Source: Acidobacteriota bacterium (GTDB lineage Bacteria > Acidobacteriota > Blastocatellia > RBC074). From it: 64,000 nucleotides of DNA. Below, in pieces: positions 13,604-27,696 of the stretch. Under the pieces are notes generated by a model. It was not told where the DNA came from. It ran no database searches and was given only the letters and a program-made list of their open reading frames with translations. The stretch is taken from assembly GCA_016715865.1 (NCBI GenBank), contig JADJXM010000033.1, positions 116,914 to 180,913 on the forward strand, read 5' to 3'. Position numbers and translations under genes: made by a program. Every line of letters begins with the position of its first letter. The stretch's first letter is position 1.

Positions 13604-13831
13604 TCAGTTTGTCACGACCTTCTTCGTTACAGCGGATATCACCAGATCCGCCGGATTGAATATCCTCCCCTTCTGCTTTGCGACACCGGCCAGATGCTCC
13701 TCGATCGCACTCAGGCCAGGCTGCTCCTTCAAGCCGTTCTGCCAGTCCTTGCAATTCTTACGGAATTTACAGACCCAATAGCAGACTTCAACCGATTTCT
13801 GACAACTGAATCGTTGACACTCGATTTGCAT
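13604..13831 (-). CDS. Small cysteine-rich protein, unknown function
   Basis: 75 residues, not recognised. It is considered real because a very strong ribosome site (GGAGGGAGG) lies just before ATG 13831 and because it sits between ssb and fmt on their strand. Cysteines at residues 5, 10, 17, 21 and 27 (QIECQRFSCQ, VEVCYWVCKFRKNC) cluster in the first third and could bind zinc or an iron-sulphur centre. The rest is a helix-rich basic/hydrophobic segment ending in KKVVTN. No signal peptide or membrane helix. Confidence 0.7.
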   Translation of the reverse strand: MQIECQRFSCQKSVEVCYWVCKFRKNCKDWQNGLKEQPGLSAIEEHLAGVAKQKGRIFNPADLVISAVTKKVVTN

Positions 13832-13885
13832 ACCTGCCTCCCTCCTTCTCCCTCCGCCCGATTTTCAGGCGGAGCAGCGTTCCGG

Positions 13886-14383
13886 TTAAAACGGGATGTC
13901 ATCCTCTTCAATGCTGACCAGCTTCTCAGAGGCGGGCTTCCTCGTTTTGGTTGATTTCGCTCTTTGCCGGGGGGCATTGGCCTGGCTCTCAATCGGAGCC
14001 GGCTCACTTTTGATCTCGTTGACCTCGACGCCGGGAACCTCAGTCGTGACATCTCCGCGCTGACCCAGAAACTGTATATCCTGTGCCGTCACTTCGGGAC
14101 TGATCCGGACCACGCCGTCGCGATCGGTGTATTCCTCAAGACGCAAACGTCCTTCAACATAGACCTGGCGGCCGCGGCCCAGGAATTCCTTCGCCAGTTC
14201 AGCCTGTCTGCCCCAGATCGTCACCCGAAACCAGGTCGTATGCTCCTCGGACTGCCCCGCAGGATTTTTGCGCCGCTCGGTCGTCGCTATCGACATCTTG
14301 CAGACTGGAGTTCCCTGCGGCGTGTATCTCAATTCGGGGTCCCGCCCCAAATACCCGACTATCGTTATTTTGTTGAATGACAT
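13886..14383 (-). CDS. ssb: Single-stranded DNA-binding protein
   Basis: 165 residues. OB-fold at about 1-105 with family marks NKITIVGYLGRDPELRYTPQGTP, TTWFRVTIWGRQAE, GRQVYVEGRLRLEEY. A Pro/Lys-rich flexible linker follows, then the acidic tail EEDDIPF that recruits replication and repair partners. Strong ribosome site GGAGGG before ATG 14383. Coats single-stranded DNA as a tetramer in replication, recombination and repair. First gene after the terminator at 14486-14511, so probably has its own promoter in the AT-rich stretch 14390-14480. Confidence 0.96.
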   Translation of the reverse strand: MSFNKITIVGYLGRDPELRYTPQGTPVCKMSIATTERRKNPAGQSEEHTTWFRVTIWGRQAELAKEFLGRGRQVYVEGRLRLEEYTDRDGVVRISPEVTAQDIQFLGQRGDVTTEVPGVEVNEIKSEPAPIESQANAPRQRAKSTKTRKPASEKLVSIEEDDIPF

Positions 14384-14485
14384 GATCTGTCCCTCCTTTC
14401 CTGTGACTCGCAGAAATTACTATATAAATAATACTGTGTCAAGTATGAAACGTACTAACCGAGAATGAGACGAGAAAATTAATAA

Positions 14486-14511
14486 AAAGGGCAGCCACCC
14501 GGCTGCCCTTT
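14486..14511 (-). terminator. Intrinsic terminator after def
   Basis: Perfect 11-bp stem AAAGGGCAGCC / GGCTGCCCTTT with a 4-base loop. Read on the minus strand it is followed by TTTTTATTAATTTT, a good U-tract, and lies 16 bases past the def stop. It separates aroC-def from ssb-fmt-rsmB. Confidence 0.85.
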
Positions 14512-14526
14512 CTTTCTACTTTCTAC

Positions 14527-15039
<513 letters not shown>

Positions 15040-15068
15040 TCCAGAATACTCCAAATTAAACTGATGAT

Positions 15069-16244
<1,176 letters not shown>

Positions 16245-16249
16245 ATTTA

Positions 16250-16381
16250 ATAAGTTTCCAGTTGGAAGAGGTTTCCGGTTTCCAGTAAGCAGGTCACGCG
16301 GCAAATAATATGCCGGCATTCACCGGAGCGTAGTCTTAAAGGCTATCACTGGAAACCGGAAACTGGAAACATCTTCCAACG
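16250..16381. repeat. Heptamer hairpin element, GTTTCC type
   Basis: Left arm 16251-16281 with AGTTTCC and GGTTTCC units, right arm 16349-16372 with CTGGAAACCGGAAACTGGAA units in inverse orientation. Occupies most of the divergent spacer between aroC and the Tat-exported oxidoreductase. Confidence 0.88.
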
Positions 16382-16469
16382 TGAAGCGGGAAACTTTACA
16401 CCGGCCTTTGCGAATTAACCAAACTGCCATATCATTTCAAAATCTTAAATCCCACAGGAGATTGCGATT

Positions 16470-17701
16470 ATGGAATCCAGCAAGAAAGTCAGTCGTCGTA
16501 CTTTTGTCACCGGATCGCTGGCGGCGGCCGCGGTCACGGCCGCGAGCAGCCGCCAGGTACTGGGCGCGAACAACCGGCTGCGCATCGCGGTGATCGGATG
16601 CGGAGGCCTGGCGATGGGGGCGCACGTCCCGTCGCTGATGAAAATGAAGGAATCGGACAATATCGAGATCGCGGCCGTCTGCGATGTATATCAGAAGCGG
16701 CTCGACAATGCCGCCGCGGTCACCGGCGCCAAACCGTACAAGGATTATCGTGCGATCCTCGATCAGAAAGATATCGATTATGTGGCGATCGTCACGCCTG
16801 AACACTGGCACGCGAAGATGACGCTCGATGCGGCAGACGCCGGCAAACACATCTATTGCGAGAAACCGATGACCTGGTCGATCGATGAAGCGAAGAAGGT
16901 AGTCAGTAAGATCCGTCAGACTGGTCTCAAGATGCAGGTCGGCGTGCAGGGGATGTCGGACGATTCCTACGAGACCGCTCTGAAATATGTAAAAGAGGGA
17001 GCGTTGGGCAAGGTCGTTCAGGCCCAGATCGATTATTCGCGCAATTACAAAAACGATTTCTGGACCGGCGAGATGGACCAGGATGTTCAGCCGGGAGTCA
17101 ATCTGGACTGGAACGCGTGGCTCGGTCCGGCGCCGAAGCGGCCGTTCGATCCGCAGCGCTATTTTCACTGGCGGAGGTACTGGGACTATTCGGGCGGCAT
17201 CGCGACGGACCTCTTTGTCCATCGCATCACGCGCATACTAAAGGCGCTCGATCTCAAGTTTCCAGATCGCGTAGTCGGCACGGGCGGCAAATGGTTCTTC
17301 ACCGACAGCGTCGCTGAAATCCCCGATACCTTCAACATGATGTGCGATTATCCGGGCGGTATCAGCGTCGTCGTTCTCTCATCGATGGCCAACGACACGC
17401 CGATACCCCATGTCATTCGCGGACACGAGGCGACGCTTCAGTTCAATCGGGATGGATTCGTCATCCGCCCGCAGCGCGGGTTCGACGAGGGCCGCACCGA
17501 GATCGTTCACAAGAAGACCGGCGGAGAGGACATCACGCTGCATCACCGCAATCTGCAGGATGCGATCCGCAATGGCGCCGCTTTGAAGTGCGACAGTATG
17601 CTCGGATATTACGGTGTTGCCGCCGTGCGGCTGGCGGTCGAATCGTATCGCCGCAGCAAATACATGAAATGGGATCCGCGCCGCGAACGCGGGGTGACGG
17701 C

Positions 17702-17705
<4 letters not shown>
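16470..17705 (+). CDS. Tat-exported Gfo/Idh/MocA-family oxidoreductase
   Basis: 411 residues. N-terminal twin-arginine signal (VSRRTFVTGSLAAAAVTAAS), then a Rossmann fold with the NAD-binding motif VIGCGGLAMGAH (about residues 42-53) and the family CEKPMTWSIDEA with its conserved lysine. C-terminal alpha/beta sheet domain contains HWRRYWDYSGG and FVHRITRILKAL. This exported subgroup is common in Acidobacteria and Bacteroidota and acts on sugars, sometimes as a redox-neutral glycosidase using tightly bound NAD; the substrate is unknown. The last bases overlap the stop of the convergent SDR gene by 3. Confidence 0.9.
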
Positions 17706-18469
<764 letters not shown>

Positions 18470-18580
18470 CTTTCCTCCGAATAAAAAATAATCCACAAAG
18501 TCCACAAAGATGGCACAAAGGAAAATACAGGATTTTTCTCTCTTCTTTGTGTTTCTTCGTGTCTTTTGTGGACGATGTAT

Positions 18581-19465
18581 TTACCCCGCGAATTCGGTCA
18601 TCGGCATGCCTCGCACGCCGGGTTTACATTGAAAGAGCCCACCGGCCAGCGGTTGCGCGGCCAGTTGTTCGGGGCTCAGCCGTGTGCTGGCCGATGTGAT
18701 GTAGAGCGTATCGAAATCTTTTCCGCCGAAAGCGCACGAGGTCGGCCGCGCAACCGGCATCTCGATTGTCGCCAGCACCTCGGCCGTCCGTGGATTCCAG
18801 CGACGGACGCACGAGCCGTCCCAGTGCGCGATCCAGAGCATGTCTTCTGAGTCGATCGCCATGCCATCGGGATAACCCATTCCTTCCGGCACAAGGATAG
18901 CGACTCCTTGATCGGCGATCTCGCTGGTCGAGACATCGTAGGCATAAGCCCTGACTGTCCGGTGCGGCGAATCGATGTAGTACATAGTTTTTTGATCCCG
19001 CGTCCACGCCAGGCCGTTCGATATCCAAACACCATGCGCCTTCAATTCAACGCGATGATCGGCATGAAGGCAGTAGAGATTGCCTTTGCCTTCGCCATGA
19101 TCTTCATCGAGGGCGAGCGTTCCCGCCCAGAAACGGCCCGCCGGATCACATTTTCCATCGTTGAAGCGGTTGCCAGGCAGGTGCGATTCGACATCGGCCA
19201 GAGGTGTGACCTCGCCTGTTTCCGGATCAAGTGCCGCAAACCCGCTCTTGAGCGCAAGTATCAGTCCCCCAGAGCCGCGGACGCATAACGAACCGACATA
19301 CTCTCCGACATTGATCACCCCGTGTTCAGATCCATTCGGATCGATCACGTGTACGTCGAAGCTCTCGATATCGACCCAGTATAATTTTTGCGACCGATGG
19401 TCCCAGACAGGCCCTTCGCCAAGCAGGCATCGACTATCGTGAAGTAGTTGAGGTTTTAGAGTCAT
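18581..19465 (-). CDS. SMP-30/gluconolactonase-family protein
   Basis: 294-residue six-bladed beta-propeller. Visible marks: LGEGPVWDHRSQKLYWVDI near the N-terminus (metal-binding Glu), RFNDGKCDPAGRFWAGT, SNGLAWTRDQKTMYYIDS and PDGMAIDSEDMLWIAHWDG. The family hydrolyses sugar lactones with a divalent metal; no signal peptide, so cytoplasmic. The product would feed the dehydrogenases next to it (inference). The start ATG 19465 abuts the repeat 19468-19601, whose last GGAAACT unit sits 7 bases before the start codon. Confidence 0.9.
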   Translation of the reverse strand: MTLKPQLLHDSRCLLGEGPVWDHRSQKLYWVDIESFDVHVIDPNGSEHGVINVGEYVGSLCVRGSGGLILALKSGFAALDPETGEVTPLADVESHLPGNRFNDGKCDPAGRFWAGTLALDEDHGEGKGNLYCLHADHRVELKAHGVWISNGLAWTRDQKTMYYIDSPHRTVRAYAYDVSTSEIADQGVAILVPEGMGYPDGMAIDSEDMLWIAHWDGSCVRRWNPRTAEVLATIEMPVARPTSCAFGGKDFDTLYITSASTRLSPEQLAAQPLAGGLFQCKPGVRGMPMTEFAG

Positions 19466-19467
19466 GT

Positions 19468-19601
19468 TAGTTTCCAGTGAAAGGAAGTTTCCAGTGGGCA
19501 GTTTCCAGTATTTCTGGACGGCGCAAGTTTATTCCGGTGATCAGGATTACAGTTGAAAGCGAAGCGTGGAGTAGCGACTGGAAACTGCCAACTGGAAACT
19601 A
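19468..19601. repeat. Heptamer hairpin element, mixed GTTTCC/GGGC type
   Basis: Left arm reads AGTTTCC, AGTGAAA, AGTTTCC, AGTGGGC, AGTTTCC, AGTATTT; right arm 19577-19600 is GGAAACT-GCCAACT-GGAAACT. Mixed unit types in one arm show that the AGTNNNN forms are one family. The element fills the entire space between the uvrB stop and the lactonase start. Confidence 0.9.
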
Positions 19602-19605
19602 TTTT

Positions 19606-21600
<1,995 letters not shown>

Positions 21601-21602
21601 AA

Positions 21603-21682
21603 TGAGTTTCCAGTTTCCGGTTTCCAGCTTCCAGTTTTGTCTGGTTGAAGACCCGACTGGAAACCGGAAACCGGAAACTGAT
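21603..21682. repeat. Heptamer hairpin element, GTTTCC type
   Basis: Left arm AGTTTCC, AGTTTCC, GGTTTCC, AGCTTCC; right arm CTGGAAACCGGAAACCGGAA ending in AACT. The whole spacer between the lpd stop (21683) and the uvrB start (21600) is this element. Confidence 0.9.
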
Positions 21683-23086
<1,404 letters not shown>

Positions 23087-23167
23087 GAATTTCTCCTGAC
23101 TTGATCGTCCAGATTATAATGCCAATGAAAAAAGTGATTTTACCTTCCGTACGCCACTGCTACAAAT

Positions 23168-23222
23168 TAGTTTCCAGTGAGAAGTAGTTCCCAGTTTCCA
23201 GAGAGAAACTGTTCCAAGTGAA
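23168..23222. repeat. Degenerate heptamer repeat, GTTTCC type
   Basis: AGTTTCC, AGTAGTTCCC, AGTTTCC units followed by a short AACTGTTCC stretch; a decayed member of the family between lpd and the amidohydrolase gene. Confidence 0.7.
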
Positions 23223-23242
23223 GAAATGCTATTTATGACATT

Positions 23243-24367
23243 CTATTCCGGGAACTGCCTGGTGTTCATTCCCGGGATCAGCTTCGCCGAGTTTTTATAG
23301 TAGATCTTCTTGAGCACCTCATCCGGAAGATAGAGCCCGTACATTCTCCAGAATGCGTGACGGCGGCGATAATATTCGATGTAATCGTCGCGCGTTTCGA
23401 GGACTCTGAAATAATAGGTGTATTCGCTCGGTTCGTAGATATCCTTGCCGAACAGGACACGGTCCTGATACTTGATCAAAAAGTCGCGAGCGGTATATGG
23501 TTGCCGGCCGATCTCTGCCAGGACGGCTGCGATATCGACATAGGCATTGGGATACTGGTCGAAGAGTCGGCCAAGTCTGCCCAGATCGTTGCCGTGATAG
23601 CCAAGATGAGCGAGGATGAATTTTGTCTTAGGATGACGCGCCAGCATGTTGTTGCGTTCGGTCATGAGTGTTTCAAACGTCGGGTATTTCTCAGGCGGGC
23701 GCGCCCGGCCCGGAAACTGTTTCAGTTCGAGCCAGCGTTCGTTGTTCTTGTCGATCGGATCGAAAAATACCGAAGGTTCGGCGGTATGGATGAGGACGGG
23801 GATGTTCAATTTTGCGCACATCGCCCAGACCGGATCGAGCGCCGGGTCGTCGACCTTGACGCGTTCTCCGTTCCTGTATTTCATGTCCATCCCATAATTC
23901 TTGAAGATCTTCAAACCCTGTGCGCCGCTGCGGACATCGTTTTCAAGGCGCATAGCGGCCCGCTGGCCGAATCCCGGTTCATTCAAATCGCTGAAGTCGA
24001 TATTGGCGAAGACGACGAAACGATCGGGATAACGACCCTTCATCTCGCGAATGACATTTTTCAGCGTCTCGCCCGATCCACCGCTCAGATTAACGATCAC
24101 TCTCAGGTTGATCGAATCCATCTCTTTAATCAACTTATCGACGTATTCCGGAGATAAGCGACGATGATGGCTGTGGATGTCGATCATCGGGAACTTCGCT
24201 CTGAGCACAGGGTTTTCCGGAACCACCAGCGTGGATTTCGGCTCGTACTCTTCAAAGGTCAGACTTTGCGTTTGCGCCCATGCCGGCACCATCGGCGATC
24301 CCAGTCCGATTAATATCGACGCAAGCAATAATTGGGGCAGGGAAAGACTTCTCATTCTGATCGTCAT
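23243..24367 (-). CDS. Exported amidohydrolase (TIM-barrel metal hydrolase)
   Basis: 374 residues. Signal peptide (LPQLLLASILIGLGS, cleavage likely after AWA near residue 31). Amidohydrolase-2 type barrel: the first-strand metal ligands are in DIHSHHRR (residues about 63-70), a further His in VLIHTAEPS, another in FILAHLGYHG, and the last-strand Asp in VLFGKDIY. Such enzymes hydrolyse or decarboxylate small organic substrates; none can be assigned. Exported location is unusual for many members but common in Acidobacteria. The sequence GGAAAGGTG before ATG 24367 serves as ribosome site and overlaps the adjoining repeat. Confidence 0.82.
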   Translation of the reverse strand: MTIRMRSLSLPQLLLASILIGLGSPMVPAWAQTQSLTFEEYEPKSTLVVPENPVLRAKFPMIDIHSHHRRLSPEYVDKLIKEMDSINLRVIVNLSGGSGETLKNVIREMKGRYPDRFVVFANIDFSDLNEPGFGQRAAMRLENDVRSGAQGLKIFKNYGMDMKYRNGERVKVDDPALDPVWAMCAKLNIPVLIHTAEPSVFFDPIDKNNERWLELKQFPGRARPPEKYPTFETLMTERNNMLARHPKTKFILAHLGYHGNDLGRLGRLFDQYPNAYVDIAAVLAEIGRQPYTARDFLIKYQDRVLFGKDIYEPSEYTYYFRVLETRDDYIEYYRRRHAFWRMYGLYLPDEVLKKIYYKNSAKLIPGMNTRQFPE

Positions 24368-24371
24368 TGAA

Positions 24372-24452
24372 CACCTTTCCAGTTTTTAGTTGTACAACTC
24401 ATCATTCATAGGTAGTTACAACTTGAAACTGGAAACTGTCAACTGGAAACAT
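24372..24452. repeat. Heptamer hairpin element, GTTTCC type, partly degraded
   Basis: Short left arm (TTTCCAGTTTTTAGTT, near 24378) and a better right arm 24424-24450 with GGAAACT-GTCAACT-GGAAAC. A GTTGTACAAC palindrome lies at the centre-left. Confidence 0.75.
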
Positions 24453-24711
24453 TCCCGTGTCCCGATCAATGGATCCGATTTTGTTTTGAGGGAGGCGGCA
24501 CGGAATAAGCACCTTAAAATGCTCACCCCGTGCCTGTTGGGTTTAACTGCTGTATTTGACTCTATAGACGATCTGGTTTTCTATTATTTGTATCGATCGA
24601 AATATTTTTTATCCCCTCGTCGATTCTGGTCTTCGATGTTCGTCTATAGTCCGAAAAGCAGATAAGCAGGACAGGACTGCTGAAAGATTCATATAAACAG
24701 AGGAGAAATCA
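24453..24711. other. Intergenic region with GC-rich hairpin
   Basis: No gene seen. A two-part hairpin lies at 24497-24534: outer stem GGCACGG/CCGTGCC (24497-24503, 24528-24534) and inner stem AGCA/TGCT. The rest is AT-rich and probably carries the promoter for the YCII-like gene, whose ribosome site AGAGGAGA is directly before ATG 24712. Confidence 0.5.
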
Positions 24712-25083
24712 ATGCCGAAGTACATGCTCATCTCGCATCATTCGGGTGAGGCGCCCGAGGGGGTCGAGTTCACCCCTGAAGTTATGCAGGTCGTGATTCA
24801 GAAATATAACACCTGGATGGCCGGCCTGATGAAGGATGGACGCCTGTTTGAGGTCAATAAACTAAAGGACATGGAACCGGGGAAGAATTTGACCGGATTC
24901 GGCGAAAAGCAGGTCGTGACTGATGGTCCGTACGCCGAGACGAAGGAGATCATCGGCGGTTACTGGATCATCGAAGCGGCTGATTATGATGAAGCGGTTC
25001 GACTGGCATCGGGCTGCACAACTCTGGAATACGGCGGGCGGATCGAGATCCGCGAGGTCGAGGAGATCCCCCCGATCGGGTGA
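24712..25083 (+). CDS. YCII-related (DGPF-domain) protein
   Basis: 123 residues with the YCII ferredoxin-like fold: MPKYMLISH start, FGEKQVVTDGPYAETKEIIGGYWIIEA (the DGPF/DGPYAE signature near residues 70-75) and DYDEAVRLAS. The family has a conserved His-Asp pair and no settled biochemical role. In many genomes one or more YCII genes immediately precede a large SigJ/COG4941-type sigma factor, as here, so a regulatory link is likely. Strong ribosome site AGAGGAGA. Confidence 0.9.
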   Translation: MPKYMLISHHSGEAPEGVEFTPEVMQVVIQKYNTWMAGLMKDGRLFEVNKLKDMEPGKNLTGFGEKQVVTDGPYAETKEIIGGYWIIEAADYDEAVRLASGCTTLEYGGRIEIREVEEIPPIG

Positions 25084-25086
25084 GGT

Positions 25087-25190
25087 GGCAGCAGGCAGTA
25101 AAAAGTTGAAAGTAGAAAGTAGAAAGTACGAAGACATGGCCACTTCATGCTTTTCTTTTCAGTACCCACTGCCAACTGCCTACTCTTTTC
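25087..25190. repeat. Heptamer hairpin element with conserved core, reverse orientation
   Basis: Left arm GGCAGTA, AAAGTTG, AAAGTAG, AAAGTAG; core 25127-25150 reads TACGAAGACATGGCCACTTC; right arm ACTGCCA, ACTGCCT. The core is the reverse complement of those at 6419 and 7620. It lies between the YCII-like gene and the sigma gene and creates an open frame fused to the sigma N-terminus. Confidence 0.9.
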
Positions 25191-25198
25191 AAATACCA

Positions 25199-26481
<1,283 letters not shown>

Positions 26482-26485
<4 letters not shown>

Positions 26486-27552
26486 AGAAAATTCTCATCG
26501 CAGCCATCACACTGTGTTGTCTGTCTGTCACTGCCCCGGCGCAGAAACTTGAAATCGTTACCGTGCTCAAGGGCAACGATCCTGTCGAGTTGGTCGAGGG
26601 CAGGGAAGTCAGCGGGCAGCAGTCGCTTTCTGTCGTGCGCGGAAAATACCGGTACCTCTTTGCCAGTGAGGCCAATAAAAAGAGTTTCGAAAAATCGCCG
26701 GATGAGTATCAGATTCAACTCGGCGGCGGATGCGGCCGGATGGGCTCGTTGAGCGGGGCCGGAAATCCCGATCGCTACTATGTCTTCAATCGCAAAATTT
26801 ATATCTTCGCCTCTGAGCAGTGTCGCAATGGGTTCAAAGCCGCGCCTGACAATCACCTCGAGGGGCCGGATGCAATTCCAACCGGAACAGTCGCAGATAA
26901 AAAGCGCGGTCAGGAGCTGATCAATTTGGCGCTCAAGGGGATGGGTGGAGCGAAAGCGGTCGATGCGGTGACAACTTATCAGGCCAATATCATTCTGGGT
27001 TATCAGCAGGCCGGTAAAGTAACTGAATATAAGCAGACTCAAACGATCGCCTTCCCGGGACGTTTCCGAAACGAATATGACTGGGGCGGATCGCTTGATG
27101 CGACGGTGCTGGTTCCGGGCAAAGTGACCTCGATCTCATCGAAAGAGACGTGGGTTCGCGAAGAGCCTGTCCGTGCGGCGATGGAGCGAGAGCTTTACCG
27201 GAATCCTCTGGCGATTCTGAAGGCTCGACGCGAGCCCGGTTTCGTCGCCTATGCGTCGGGTTCCGGAACGGTCGGCCAGTCGCAGGTCGAATTTCTGAAA
27301 GTCGCCTATAAGGGAGCGACAACGACCCTTGCCGTCGAATCTTCATCAGGACGCATTCCGCAGGTCGCCTACAGGGACCGGAAAGGTGCGTTCGGCGATC
27401 TGGTCAGGACATTTATGGATTTTAAAACCGTGGATGGGCTGACGCTTCCGTACAGAATGGAAGAGAGTTTCAACGGCAAGGCTGTGACCAGCCCGTCAGT
27501 TCGTGTCGAATCAGTTGCCATCAACGGCAAAGTCGATCCGAAGCTCTTCTGA
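26482..27552 (+). CDS. Secreted YHS-domain protein
   Basis: 356 residues. Signal peptide (KKILIAAITLCCLSVTAPA, residues 2-20). Residues about 28-120 resemble two YHS-like metal-binding modules: GNDPVELVEG with YRYLFASEANKKSFEKSPDEY and a Cys-containing GGGCGRM, then a second half with DRYYVFNRKIYIFASEQCRNGF. The C-terminal 220 residues (KGMGGAKAVDAVTTYQANI onwards) resemble periplasmic lipoprotein-sorting or outer-membrane-associated beta proteins. The role is unknown; copper or other metal binding in the periplasm is an inference. ATGA overlap with the sigma gene points to one operon. Confidence 0.78.
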
Positions 27553-27559
27553 CAAATAT

Positions 27560-27594
27560 GTGGAGCGCTGAAGCCCGCGGGCGCAGCGCTCCAC
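27560..27594. repeat. GC-rich perfect palindrome
   Basis: Stem GTGGAGCGCTG / CAGCGCTCCAC (11 bp, perfect) around a loop that itself holds CCCGCGGG. It lies 8 bases after the YHS gene stop and lacks a U-tract, so it is REP-like rather than a standard terminator. Confidence 0.75.
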
Positions 27595-27696
27595 TGCTCT
27601 GTTGAAATGCCATCGAACGCAGTATAATCCCACCGATTTATCCAATAATTTCTGGTCACTCATCACTGTTCCGTAAATAAGCAGGAGGCACAGGCC

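Noticed and set aside
13855..13873. Short CCGCC/GGCGG hairpin between ssb and the small Cys-rich gene as a terminator
   Set aside because: Stem is only five to six pairs and no U-tract follows in either direction.
24923..25198. Longer start for the SigJ-like sigma reaching into the YCII gene
   Set aside because: It would overlap the YCII gene and include the repeat; family N-termini begin close to GTG 25199.
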